A stretch of 64,000 bases of DNA from JAHIGH01 sp964564035 (lineage in GTDB: Bacteria > Patescibacteriota > Microgenomatia > Levybacterales > UBA12049). Where the stretch lies: positions 21,879 through 85,878 of the forward strand of contig CAZLZN010000002.1 of assembly GCA_964564035.1 (NCBI GenBank), in the 5' to 3' direction. Shown here one piece after another: positions 1 through 7,549 of this stretch; within the stretch, counting starts at the first letter, position 1, and each line of letters opens with the position of its first letter. Made by a program: the position numbers and the translations under genes. The notes below the pieces were generated by a model, which was not told where the DNA came from, did not search any database, and saw only the letters and a list, made by a program, of their open reading frames with translations.

Positions 1-1
1 G

Positions 2-460
2 GATGTGGATTTTACCAGGTATTCCTTCAAAGAAGATAAGCCGGTACAAAAACCCGAAGCATCCGGAATAAATCTTGGCTTTTGGGACAATGCCTCCTAC
101 GTAGTCGATTGGGTCTATGACTCCAAAACCAACTCCTATCTCAGGCAAAACGGCGGAGAAGATCATATGGACAGAAATACCAAAAAACAGCTGAATGCCA
201 AAAACGTTGTGGTTTTATTTATGAAAGAAAGCAACGCCAACGACGGATACGAAAACAACGCACATCTTTTATATGGTACCAAAGGCACAGGCAAGGCTCT
301 GGTATTTCAGGATGGCCGCGAAATAAACGCGACCTGGAAAAAAGCCGGCAGAACCGACAGGACAATTCTGACAGACAGTTCAGGCAATGATATCAGCTTT
401 AATCGTGGTCAAATATGGTTCGAAATAGTCCCTTCGGATAGTGTAGTAAAAACAAATTAA
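2..460 (+). CDS. DUF3048 (YerB-like) protein, C-terminal part, cut by window edge
   Basis: The reading frame is open to the left edge, so the N-terminus is missing. The visible 150 residues match the C-terminal domain of the DUF3048/YerB family: an early YDSKTNSYLR stretch, then an HMDRNT segment, NVVVLF, a KGTGKALVFQDGREI segment, a TWKK motif, and a closing GQIWFEIVP. Proteins of this family are usually anchored outside the membrane and their function is not established. A GTG at 5 is in frame but is very unlikely to be the real start, because the domain begins upstream. The next gene starts 38 bases later behind its own promoter-like sequence. Confidence 0.8.
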   Translation, partial: DVDFTRYSFKEDKPVQKPEASGINLGFWDNASYVVDWVYDSKTNSYLRQNGGEDHMDRNTKKQLNAKNVVVLFMKESNANDGYENNAHLLYGTKGTGKALVFQDGREINATWKKAGRTDRTILTDSSGNDISFNRGQIWFEIVPSDSVVKTN

Positions 461-465
461 ACTTG

Positions 466-471
466 CTATAA
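466..471 (+). promoter_or_regulatory. extended -10 promoter element before the HTH-nucleotidyltransferase/secDF genes
   Basis: TGCTATAAT (TG plus one base plus a perfect -10 hexamer) lies just after the DUF3048 stop codon and about 26 bases before the next start codon. No convincing -35 box is seen, as is usual for extended -10 promoters. It would drive the 499 gene and the overlapping secD-secF genes. The hexamer position is approximate to within one or two bases. Confidence 0.45.
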
Positions 472-498
472 TATTTTTTATTAATACTGCCTCCTAAA

Positions 499-1074
499 AT
501 GCTATCAGATATTATTACATCTAAAACAAGGATAAAACTGCTGAATGTTTTTTTGACCAAACCCGACCAAATGCTCCATGTTAGAGAGTGCGTGCGCAGA
601 ACAGAAGAAGAAATCAATGCAGTACGACGCGAATTGATCTTCCTTGAAAAAAAAGGAATTTTTCAGAAAGAACCAAGAGCTAACAGGATATATTATTCTC
701 TTTCCAAAGAATATCCTTTTTACAATGACCTGCTGAGGATTGGTATAAAAACGATAGGACTGGGCGCTGAAATTCTAAAAAACCGTGTTAAGCTTGGCAA
801 AATTAAATTTGCAATGTTTTCCGGTAAATTTGTAAGACGCATCAAAGAGTCCCCTGAAGACGTCGATCTGATTGTGGTCGGCACAATAGTTCTTCCGGAG
901 CTTGGTATACTCGTCCGTAGCGAAGAAGCTCGTCTCGGATCTGAAATAAACTACACCGCTATGACAGAGGAAGAGTTCAAATTCCGAAAGCAAAGAAACG
1001 ATCCTTTTTTAGTGAATATTCTAAATGGAACACGTCTGATGCTGATCGGCGATGAGGAGGCTATGCTTTCATGA
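499..1074 (+). CDS. winged-HTH protein with nucleotidyltransferase-like C-terminal domain
   Basis: This 191-residue protein has two parts. Residues 1-70 look like an ArsR/MarR-type winged helix (MLSDIITSKTRIKLLNVFL at the start, then an RRELIFLEKKGI helix and an IYYSL wing). Residues 100-190 resemble a minimal nucleotidyltransferase: F-S-G around 107-109 followed by D121-V-D123 and LIVVG. The usual GSF/GSR signature is weak, so catalysis is uncertain. Such fusions occur as putative regulators in reduced bacterial genomes; that is general knowledge, and no target is known. The stop overlaps the secD start (ATGA), so it is probably cotranscribed with secDF. No good Shine-Dalgarno site precedes the ATG. 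Confidence 0.6.
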   Translation: MLSDIITSKTRIKLLNVFLTKPDQMLHVRECVRRTEEEINAVRRELIFLEKKGIFQKEPRANRIYYSLSKEYPFYNDLLRIGIKTIGLGAEILKNRVKLGKIKFAMFSGKFVRRIKESPEDVDLIVVGTIVLPELGILVRSEEARLGSEINYTAMTEEEFKFRKQRNDPFLVNILNGTRLMLIGDEEAMLS

Positions 1075-2489
1075 AGCGTAAAATAAATTTTGCATTAATT
1101 TTTATTATCTTTCTAACTGCCGCGACGATTATAATAAATCTATCACAGCCATACTCTCTGAAATTCTCCACTCCCCGCCTTCCCTTCGTCGACCAAAGCT
1201 ATAACGTAGACTGGAAATTTCCGGGTATTCATACTTACAATTTTTTCAAGACAGTCGGAATCACCAGGGATTTTTCCTTTCAAAAAGGCTTGGATCTGCA
1301 AGGTGGAACAAGTATAACTCTAAAAGCGGACATGAAGGATATTCCTGAAAGCCAGCGCGAGGATGCCCTCAACTCCGCCAAATCCGTTATCGAGCGCCGT
1401 ATTAACTTCTTCGGAGTATCTGAACCTGTCGTCCAGACTTCCCGTGCGGGCGGGGATTACAGGATTATTGCGGAGATTCCAGGAGTAACTGACGCGCAAA
1501 CAGCCGTAAATCTGATCGGCAGAACCGCCAAGATGACGTTTTGGGAAAACGCCGCGTCCCAATCAGCCAAAATAGCCTCAGGCAGTGCGCTTCCGCTTGG
1601 CATAGACCAGCTTTTCCCAAATCCTGTCCAAACAGACCTGACGGGCGCGGACCTAAGCATGTCATCGGTAGTCTTCGATCCAAATACGGGCCAACCTCAA
1701 GTCCAACTAAAATTCACACCAAATGGTTCCAAAAAATTCGGAGAGATAACCAAGCGCAATGTCGGAAATATCGTTGCGATCGTACTGGATAACCAAATTA
1801 TTGAAGCGCCCCGCGTGAATGAGCCGATTTTCGGCGGTGACGCAGTGATATCGGGGACCTTTACGACTGAAACAGCCAAAACATTACAAATACAGCTCAA
1901 TGCCGGCGCGTTACCCGTTTCATTGTCGGTTTTGCAGCAGCAGGCGATAGGAGCGACGCTGGGACAGGAGTCCCTCGAAAAAAGTTTGATAGCGGGTATA
2001 ATAGGATTTATCGTTATTGTTTTGTTTATGGTCATTTTATACGGCGTACCGGGTATAATAGCGAGCGTAGCGCTTGCGCTTTATACATTGATAGTACTGG
2101 CGCTTTTCAGGGCGATTCCTGTTACGCTGACGCTTGCGGGTATAGCCGGTCTGATTTTATCGATCGGAATCGCTGTCGACGCGAACATACTGATTTTCGA
2201 ACGTATGAAAGAAGAACTCAGAAAAGGCAGGACCCGAGACATGGCAATTTCCCTGGGCTTTAGCAGAGCCTGGCTTTCCATACGCGATTCCAATATCTCA
2301 AGCCTTATAACCAGCGCTATTTTATTCTATTTCGGATCGGGTGTTGTTCGCGGATTCGCTTTAACTCTTGCGATCGGAGTATTGGTTTCCATGTTCTCGG
2401 CAATTTTCGTCACCAAAACATTGCTCGAAGTGTTCTATTTAGATAAAAAACAAAAAACAAAAAATCAGGCATTAGCGATAAGTAAATAA
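1071..2489 (+). CDS. secD: protein translocase subunit SecD
   Basis: SecD works with SecF to pull preproteins through SecYEG using the proton-motive force. The 472-residue protein has an N-terminal membrane segment (about 7-24), the conserved D1 signature GLDLQGG near residue 75, a large periplasmic P1 region with FGVSEPVVQTS, and five membrane helices in the C-terminal half with GIAVDANILIFERMKEE, a hallmark of the family. Length is normal for SecD separate from SecF. The start overlaps the previous stop by four bases, and secF follows one base after the stop. The tail is lysine- and glutamine-rich and AT-rich, unlike the core. Confidence 0.97.
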   Translation: MKRKINFALIFIIFLTAATIIINLSQPYSLKFSTPRLPFVDQSYNVDWKFPGIHTYNFFKTVGITRDFSFQKGLDLQGGTSITLKADMKDIPESQREDALNSAKSVIERRINFFGVSEPVVQTSRAGGDYRIIAEIPGVTDAQTAVNLIGRTAKMTFWENAASQSAKIASGSALPLGIDQLFPNPVQTDLTGADLSMSSVVFDPNTGQPQVQLKFTPNGSKKFGEITKRNVGNIVAIVLDNQIIEAPRVNEPIFGGDAVISGTFTTETAKTLQIQLNAGALPVSLSVLQQQAIGATLGQESLEKSLIAGIIGFIVIVLFMVILYGVPGIIASVALALYTLIVLALFRAIPVTLTLAGIAGLILSIGIAVDANILIFERMKEELRKGRTRDMAISLGFSRAWLSIRDSNISSLITSAILFYFGSGVVRGFALTLAIGVLVSMFSAIFVTKTLLEVFYLDKKQKTKNQALAISK

Positions 2490-2490
2490 T

Positions 2491-3399
2491 ATGTTAAACA
2501 TAATAGGCAAAAAAAATTGGTATTTTATTTTTTCACTTCTCATAATTATTCCCGGAGTAATTTCATTATTCCTTTGGGGGCTCAATCTCTCTATAGACTT
2601 TACCGGAGGCACACGAATGATCCTGATTCACCCCGACTCGTCAAAAATCCAAACCCAAAACATCATCCGAAATGCGTTCGGAGAACAGAGCGTTGACATA
2701 GTGACCCTTCAGCCGTCGGAAAAAAGCATAGTCATACGCACGAGACAAATCAATGAAAAACAAAACACTGCACTTATCAGTGATATCAAAAAAGATCTGC
2801 CGGATATCAAACAGGAAAGTTTCGAAACCATCGGTCCGGCGGTTGGAGGCGAAACAACACAAAACGCTCTAAAAGCACTTGCTTTAGCTTCGCTCCTGAT
2901 TGTTCTTTATATCGCATGGTCATTCCGCTCAGTGCCCAAGCCTACCAGCAGCTGGAAATTCGGTATATGCGCGATAATAACATTGCTCCACGATATTCTG
3001 GTTTTGGTTGGAATATTTTCTTTGCTTGGACATTTTTACGGCGTAGAAATCGATAGTCTTTTTATAACAGCCCTTTTGACCGTAATTGGATTCTCGGTTC
3101 ATGATACTATAGTTGTGTTTGACCGGATCAGGGAAAACCTCAGAAAGTCGGTTGGTCTGCCATTTGAGCAGATAGTCAATGACTCCATTCTTCAAACAAT
3201 CGTCAGGTCACTCAATACGTCGTTTACTACCATGCTGGTGCTGTTTACTTTACTCATTTTTGGCGGAGATTCTCTTCGATGGTTCATTGCCGCGCTCTTA
3301 ATCGGTATCGGAGTAGGGACATACTCGTCCATCTTCAATGCCGCTCCGCTTCTCGTGTTATGGCATCAGTTCGATCGGAGACGAAAGAATATTAAATAA
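2491..3399 (+). CDS. secF: protein translocase subunit SecF
   Basis: This is the membrane partner of SecD in the Sec translocon. The 302 residues contain an N-terminal helix, LSIDFTGGTRM (the SecF D1 signature) near residue 31, a short periplasmic domain, and a C-terminal five-helix block with the conserved VIGFSVHDTIVVFDRIREN sequence near residue 200. Length and order match family members. It follows secD directly, and the small orphan at 3403 begins three bases after its stop, so the three form one unit. Confidence 0.97.
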   Translation: MLNIIGKKNWYFIFSLLIIIPGVISLFLWGLNLSIDFTGGTRMILIHPDSSKIQTQNIIRNAFGEQSVDIVTLQPSEKSIVIRTRQINEKQNTALISDIKKDLPDIKQESFETIGPAVGGETTQNALKALALASLLIVLYIAWSFRSVPKPTSSWKFGICAIITLLHDILVLVGIFSLLGHFYGVEIDSLFITALLTVIGFSVHDTIVVFDRIRENLRKSVGLPFEQIVNDSILQTIVRSLNTSFTTMLVLFTLLIFGGDSLRWFIAALLIGIGVGTYSSIFNAAPLLVLWHQFDRRRKNIK

Positions 3400-3402
3400 C
3401 CA

Positions 3403-3777
3403 ATGCCTGCCGAACCCCAAACAAAAATACTCAATACCGCGCTTGGAGATTTGCTCCGAAGCAACGCTCAAGCCAGAAATTTAATTATGCAGTCAATGCG
3501 GATTTCTCCGGAAGAATTAAATAGCATGATCGATCGCGCAGGAGGCAGTCAAATGATGGGTATGACAATTGGCGAACTTTTCAAAAATGGACTATTCCAA
3601 AAAGCACAATCTTTGACACAAAACCCCGATACTATGCTTCACGAATTTAAAGATGAACATATTGCGCTCATGGCGGACTCTTTAAAAAACCCGGGACTCT
3701 CCTCACGGGAACAAGCCGGGAACGCACAAGTGAAAAGCCAAAATATTTTTCAAAAAATCAAAAATTTATTTAAATAA
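3403..3777 (+). CDS. small hypothetical protein following secF
   Basis: I do not recognise this 124-residue protein. It is predicted soluble and largely helical, with methionine-rich middle segments (MQSMRIS, SQMMGMT) and a basic C-terminal tail ending KIKNLFK that could associate with membrane. No signal peptide or catalytic motif is seen. It starts three bases after secF and stops one base before the deaminase start, so it is almost certainly cotranscribed. No Shine-Dalgarno site precedes the start. It could be a lineage-specific accessory of secretion, but only its position suggests this. Confidence 0.6.
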   Translation: MPAEPQTKILNTALGDLLRSNAQARNLIMQSMRISPEELNSMIDRAGGSQMMGMTIGELFKNGLFQKAQSLTQNPDTMLHEFKDEHIALMADSLKNPGLSSREQAGNAQVKSQNIFQKIKNLFK

Positions 3778-3778
3778 A

Positions 3779-4243
3779 ATGAACGATTATATGCAGATCG
3801 CACTTTCCGAGGCGGCCGCCGGTTTTAAAAATAACGAAGGAGGTCCATTCGGAGCCGTCATCGTCAAAAATAATCAAATAATCGCGAAGTCACATAATGA
3901 AGTTTTGCAAACAAACGACCCGACAGCTCATGCCGAGGTAACAGCAATTCGCAAGGCATGCGCGTCGCTCAAAACGTATTCCCTCGAAAACTGTGAAATT
4001 TATACGACCTGTGAGCCATGCCCGATGTGCCTGGGAGCTATAATGTGGGCCGGTATTTCCAAAATTTACTACGGAGCAGACAGGAAAGCCGCGGCCAATC
4101 TGGGCTTTGATGATGATTATTTATATCAGGTAATAAATGGCAATACCAAGGCCGACAAGCTGGAAATGACGAGAATTGACGAAGATGATTGTTTAAAACT
4201 GATGCATGAATGGAGTCAAAAAGAAGATAAAGTTATTTATTAG
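3779..4243 (+). CDS. guaD: guanine deaminase (cytidine deaminase fold)
   Basis: It likely hydrolyses guanine to xanthine and ammonia. The zinc-binding residues are visible as H51-A-E53 (catalytic Glu53) and C81-P-M-C84. The context TCEPCPMCLGAI together with a GFDD motif near residue 118 and a C-terminal aromatic residue resembles B. subtilis GuaD rather than the tRNA deaminase TadA. The length of 154 matches GuaD (about 156). Its 3' end overlaps the 3' end of the convergent YqeY gene by 11 bases. TadA or another nucleoside deaminase remains possible, since substrate is hard to assign in this fold. Confidence 0.8.
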   Translation: MNDYMQIALSEAAAGFKNNEGGPFGAVIVKNNQIIAKSHNEVLQTNDPTAHAEVTAIRKACASLKTYSLENCEIYTTCEPCPMCLGAIMWAGISKIYYGADRKAAANLGFDDDYLYQVINGNTKADKLEMTRIDEDDCLKLMHEWSQKEDKVIY

Positions 4244-4700
4244 AACCAGCACCCTCAAGTTCTTCTTTAACAATCTTCCCCACTAGATTTCCATCGGCTT
4301 TGCCTTTGAGCCTCGGCATCAGCGCTCCCATAATTTTCCCCATATCCGACATGCCTGATGCTTGCGTCAGACCGATTACTTCCTTGACCAAAATTCTAAT
4401 ATCGCTCTCCCCCATTTGTTCCGGCAGATACTTCTTTAATATCTCAAGCTCTGCTGTTTCTTTATCGACCAGATCGGATCTCCCGGCATTTTGGAATTGC
4501 TCTATAGAATCCCTGTGCTGTTTTACTTCTTTTTGAATAACGGCCAGTACATCTTCATCGCTGGCTTCATAGCCCGCGCCCCCCTTGTTCGTTTCAAAAT
4601 ACCCGATTCCGGAAATAACCATTCGAAGCACGGAAGTCCTGAGCGTATCCTTAGCAAGCATCGCCTGCTTCAACTCATCCCTCAACTGTTGTTTTAACAT
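4233..4700 (-). CDS. GatB/YqeY domain protein
   Basis: This 155-residue stand-alone YqeY-type protein is related to the C-terminal tail domain of the tRNA amidotransferase GatB. Family motifs are visible: an N-terminal helix with LRDELKQAMLAKD, TLRTSVLRM, a central LEILKKYLPEQM, and a C-terminal DMGKIMGALMPRLKGKADG. The family is thought to assist tRNA-dependent amidation, but its precise role is not established. It is transcribed alone: an extended -10 box (TGTTATAAT) ends six bases before the ATG, predicting a leaderless mRNA. The 3' end overlaps the convergent guaD gene. Confidence 0.9.
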   Translation of the reverse strand: MLKQQLRDELKQAMLAKDTLRTSVLRMVISGIGYFETNKGGAGYEASDEDVLAVIQKEVKQHRDSIEQFQNAGRSDLVDKETAELEILKKYLPEQMGESDIRILVKEVIGLTQASGMSDMGKIMGALMPRLKGKADGNLVGKIVKEELEGAGSNK

Positions 4701-4706
4701 AATAAA

Positions 4707-4715
4707 ATTATAACA
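4707..4715 (-). promoter_or_regulatory. extended -10 promoter placed for a leaderless yqeY mRNA
   Basis: On the minus strand TG-T-TATAAT is followed by exactly six bases and then the ATG of the YqeY gene. Transcription normally begins 6-8 bases after the -10 hexamer, so the start site would fall on or next to the start codon. No -35 box is obvious. It lies in the 19-base gap before the end of the ABC-2 permease gene. Confidence 0.55.
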
Positions 4716-4719
4716 TAAA

Positions 4720-5505
4720 TTATGTTGTATTTATTAAACCTCTGTTTAATAGTTTTTTAAAGCTTCTTTTTAGATACATCAAGGCTAAAATAATATATAG
4801 AACATTTAGCAACAGCGATAAATATAAGTAATTATTATTTATAGCCCCTTGCTCCAATACCTGTCGCATCCCTTCAAAAACATAGCTGGCAGGTACTATA
4901 GAAGCGATTAGCTGTGCCCATTCGGGAAGAGATGAGACAGGATAATAAATCGCGCAAAAAGGGGAAATCAGAGCGACCATTGCCCAGGCTAACGTTTGTA
5001 TTCTGCTCCCGTATCGAAATATTATGCCCGTTACAAAAAAACCCACTGCCCATCCGTTTAATATCAATAAGCCCATAAATGGAATAAGGTAAATTCCTAG
5101 TGAAAATATTTGTATTTTATATAATAAAAACGCAATAGAGGCTGTGAATAATAGGCTGATAAAAGCTTTAATGCCTCCGAGCACGAGAAGTGAAATGACC
5201 CACTCGCTGAATTTTATTGGAGATACAAAAGTATTTATTAAATTTTTATCCCACATTTCTTCGAGCAAATTTACTGTCAGCTCGTATTGTGCTCGCCAAA
5301 TTATATACCAAAATATTATCCCGCTAACTATCAGCATTACGACTGGGATTTGATCGTCTATTAATGATTTAAGATAAGCACTTGTCAGTCCCCATACCAC
5401 AAGGTCAATAGTAGGCCAATAAAAAGCGTCACTTAACCTATCAAAGCTATGCTTTTGTAAGTATACATATCTTAAAAATACCCCATAAATTTTATGTATT
5501 TTCAT
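4720..5505 (-). CDS. ABC-2 type exporter, membrane subunit
   Basis: This 261-residue membrane protein has six predicted helices separated by short loops. Its ABC-2 permease features include a conserved RAQYELTVNLLEEMWDKN cytoplasmic helix and a late FCAIYYPVSSLPEWAQ loop, typical of NodJ/DrrB-like subunits. It would form the channel for the ATPase encoded just upstream, whose gene overlaps it by four bases. The substrate cannot be told from sequence; such pairs export polysaccharides, lipids, drugs or peptides. The region is visibly more AT-rich than the secDF block. Confidence 0.85.
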   Translation of the reverse strand: MKIHKIYGVFLRYVYLQKHSFDRLSDAFYWPTIDLVVWGLTSAYLKSLIDDQIPVVMLIVSGIIFWYIIWRAQYELTVNLLEEMWDKNLINTFVSPIKFSEWVISLLVLGGIKAFISLLFTASIAFLLYKIQIFSLGIYLIPFMGLLILNGWAVGFFVTGIIFRYGSRIQTLAWAMVALISPFCAIYYPVSSLPEWAQLIASIVPASYVFEGMRQVLEQGAINNNYLYLSLLLNVLYIILALMYLKRSFKKLLNRGLINTT

Positions 5506-6422
5506 ACTTTATCGCTCTTTGCTGCTTGCAAGAAATAGTCTTCCAGCGTGGGTTTATCAATGCTTATCTCATCATATTTTATATCTCTTGCGGAAATTTC
5601 ATTTAAAAATTCCGACAAATGTTTTTCCGGAATATCTAACGAAATATTTTTTCCAGTTGCTTTAAGCCCAAAATTTTTCTCCTTCGCGAGTTGCGTCAAA
5701 ATTTCCAAATTGTTAGAAATATGCATATTTAGATGACTTATTTCAATTTGTTTCACAAGATTTTCAGGTTTATCATCATCGATGATTTCCCCTTTGTTTA
5801 TGAAAATAACACGATCACATACTTCTTCTATTTCACTCATGTTATGAGAAGTCCAAATTATTGAAATATTATTTTGCATCTTTCTCTTCAAGATTAAGTC
5901 ACGCAGATATTTCGCGATTTCAGGATCCATAGAAGCCGTTGGTTCATCTAAAAGCAAAACCCTGGGATCATTAATGAAGGCTTTCGCTAAATTTACGCGG
6001 GTGTTTTGTCCCGCGGATAGTTTGGATATACTTTTATTTTCGAATTCACCTAACTTGAACAATTCAATGATTTCATTAATCTTTTGCTTCCTGTTTTTAA
6101 TATCATACAAATATGAAATAAAAGTTAAGTTCTCCCGGACAGTTAACTTCCATGGTAAATTAATATATGTTGAAGAAAAATTTACCTTTTCCATAATTTC
6201 TTCGCGATCAGTTTTAATACTTTTTTCGAAATAATTAATTTCTCCATTAGTAGGCGTAAGTATTCCAAGTAGCATTTGAATTGTCGTTGTCTTGCCCGCC
6301 CCGTTAGGGCCTAATAACCCTACTATTTCTCCCTCTTCCATATTAAAGGAAATATTTTTGACAACATCGAAATTTCCAAATCTTTTACTTAAATTTTTGA
6401 CTTTCAATATAACTTTATTCAT
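5502..6422 (-). CDS. ABC transporter ATP-binding protein
   Basis: This 306-residue ATPase pairs with the ABC-2 permease downstream. Walker A (GPNGAGKTT) is at about 38-46, the signature is an unusual LSAGQ rather than LSGGQ, Walker B is LLLDEPTASMD, and the switch histidine lies in TSHNMSE. A C-terminal extension of about 80 residues is typical of ABC-A/drug-type ATPases such as DrrA. Upstream is a 665-base region without an intact gene. An export role is likely; the substrate is unknown. Confidence 0.9.
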   Translation of the reverse strand: MNKVILKVKNLSKRFGNFDVVKNISFNMEEGEIVGLLGPNGAGKTTTIQMLLGILTPTNGEINYFEKSIKTDREEIMEKVNFSSTYINLPWKLTVRENLTFISYLYDIKNRKQKINEIIELFKLGEFENKSISKLSAGQNTRVNLAKAFINDPRVLLLDEPTASMDPEIAKYLRDLILKRKMQNNISIIWTSHNMSEIEEVCDRVIFINKGEIIDDDKPENLVKQIEISHLNMHISNNLEILTQLAKEKNFGLKATGKNISLDIPEKHLSEFLNEISARDIKYDEISIDKPTLEDYFLQAAKSDKV

Positions 6423-6657
6423 ATATAATTTATTTAATTTTTAAAATACTTTTACTTAACCTTTTCTATAATAACAGAAAGTAATCCTTATACTCAAAAC
6501 AAATATATTCTTTATGTGACTAGAGCTTCCGGTATTATTTAAATTATTCACACGAATTGGATGACCCAAAGTCTTTGTACACATATCCAACTTTAAAAAT
6601 AATTTCAGTATTGTGATTTAAGCCACGTTAATAAATATAAGTTGCACCTTATTTTAG

Positions 6658-6759
6658 CTATTTGGAGTACTCGAAATATAGGTTTTTCTTTTCCGCCTGC
6701 AGTTGAGCTAACTGCTTTCTATATTTTGCAATGCTTCTATCAAGTGCGGTTTTAGTCAA
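6658..6759 (-). pseudogene. short coiled-coil frame, possible 3' remnant of a decayed gene
   Basis: Thirty-three codons from a TTG to a TAG read TALDRSIAKYRKQLAQLQ and continue with an AEKKNLYFEY tail, an amphipathic helix with heptad-like spacing. The preceding frame, shifted by one base, also reads plausibly. No ribosome-binding site or promoter is seen. It may be the end of a decayed gene rather than a functional small protein. The parent family is unknown. Confidence 0.2.
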
Positions 6760-6851
6760 AAATCAAACGTATTGGTTATCTCAGCCCACTGAGTTACTAA
6801 ACGCCTATTTCTATTACCTGGAGCATTCCTTGTAAATTTAGATTATACCCG

Positions 6852-6950
6852 TCAGCTATAAGTATTCCACTCCTCTAACTTCCCCAAATATTGAGGTGAA
6901 TACTTTCCCGGTTCGATGGTGTGCAGGAACGTCAATTTATTGCTGTTCAT
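6852..6950 (-). pseudogene. short open frame, possible 5' remnant of the same decayed gene
   Basis: A 32-codon frame from ATG to TGA reads MNSNKLTFLHTIEPGKYS and continues with a QYLGKLEEWNTY segment. The composition looks protein-like, and it lies upstream, in the same direction, of two further protein-like fragments in other frames. It could be part of a degraded transposase or another ORF, but there is no recognisable motif to decide. Confidence is low. Confidence 0.18.
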
Positions 6951-7060
6951 ATGCTGTTATGTTGCAAATCTTCTTATATATAAAATTACATATCCCAATT
7001 TAATATTCCCTATTTATAAAACCAATCAACATGCGAGGTTAGTTAGTGCAGCTTTACACT

Positions 7061-7084
7061 GTATAGTTGTCTAGACAACTATAC
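7061..7084. promoter_or_regulatory. perfect 24-bp palindrome centred on CTAG, just 3' of the TrpR-family gene
   Basis: The two 12-base arms are exactly complementary with no spacer and meet in the centre of CTAG. The inner 14 bases are GTTGTCTAGACAAC. The stop codon of the TrpR-like gene lies three bases away. A near copy (13 of 14 inner bases) sits directly upstream of that gene, so the pair most likely are protein-binding sites. No T-run follows on either strand, which argues against a terminator. Confidence 0.55.
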
Positions 7085-7087
7085 AAC

Positions 7088-7498
7088 TTACCTTCCTACA
7101 TTTTTTCTCCTAAAGCCCGAATACACTTTTTTCTTGAACACGAGTTTTGATCCTCCGGTATTTATAAATTTGTTCTTTCCATACTCATTTTCTACCTTTA
7201 TTCGTCTTGCTTCTATCATGTCAAACGCATCCGGATACTTGTCTAAGCTCTTTATTACTGACAAAATAGTATTTTTCCCTACGTTTAATTTTCTGGCTAT
7301 TTCGTCATAACCAACATTATTTTTTATAAGCATCGCAATAATTATGCGTCTGCCGATCTTCATTTTCTCATCAAAAGTCAATAAACTGTTAATTATTTGC
7401 TCAACTTGTTCGCCATTTTTAGCAGCCAGAAATGCATCTCTCAATTTATTAAGCGCGTCATAAACATCGTCCTGATCTAGAAAATTATATCTTTTCAT
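7088..7498 (-). CDS. TrpR/YerC-superfamily transcriptional regulator
   Basis: This 136-residue protein has the Trp repressor fold. Residues 36-57 match the TrpR helix block (LLTFDEKMKIGRR), followed by a helix-turn-helix around 63-86 (GYDEIARKLNVGKNTILSV). Compared by eye with E. coli TrpR, the Thr44 equivalent (T41) and an Arg near Arg54 (R50/R51) are kept, but the Arg84 position is Ser80, so tryptophan binding is uncertain. A basic tail of about 45 residues is extra. Two similar CTAG palindromes flank the gene, suggesting autoregulation, and an operator of E. coli trp type precedes trpE at 33.3 kb. YerC-like regulators without amino-acid ligand are the alternative. Confidence 0.75.
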   Translation of the reverse strand: MKRYNFLDQDDVYDALNKLRDAFLAAKNGEQVEQIINSLLTFDEKMKIGRRIIIAMLIKNNVGYDEIARKLNVGKNTILSVIKSLDKYPDAFDMIEARRIKVENEYGKNKFINTGGSKLVFKKKVYSGFRRKNVGR

Positions 7499-7506
7499 AT
7501 TATTCC

Positions 7507-7520
7507 GTTGTCTAGACTAC
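7507..7520. promoter_or_regulatory. CTAG-centred operator upstream of the TrpR-family gene
   Basis: GTTGTCTAGACTAC matches the inner 14 bases of the palindrome at 7061-7084 at 13 positions. It lies 9-22 bases upstream of the regulator ATG. A possible -10 box (TATGAT, minus strand, 7528-7533) would put the transcription start at about 7521, so a protein bound here would block initiation. This is the classical position for an autoregulatory operator. Confidence 0.5.
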
Positions 7521-7549
7521 TGTACAAATCATACAAAAAATCACACGAG

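Larger units (their letters stand above)
6423..7060. other. gene-poor stretch with possible coding remnants
   Basis: No reading frame longer than about 35 codons that looks like a gene runs through this region. On the minus strand, however, at least three adjacent frames read like protein: an ATG frame at 6852-6950, an open segment around 6755-6840 (reading RNRRLVTQWAEITNTF), and a TTG frame at 6658-6759 reading as a lysine- and glutamine-rich coiled coil. This pattern fits a decayed gene broken by frameshifts and stops. The family could not be identified. A small hairpin (GCAGTT, five-base loop, AACTGC) lies near 6700. Confidence 0.35.

Noticed and set aside
4233..4243. Frameshift or misassembly at the guaD-yqeY junction
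   Set aside because: The two proteins are complete and simply overlap by 11 bases in convergent orientation.
7061..7084. Perfect palindrome as an intrinsic terminator of the TrpR-family gene
   Set aside because: It has no loop and no T-run on either strand, and a near copy lies upstream of the same gene, which fits an operator better.
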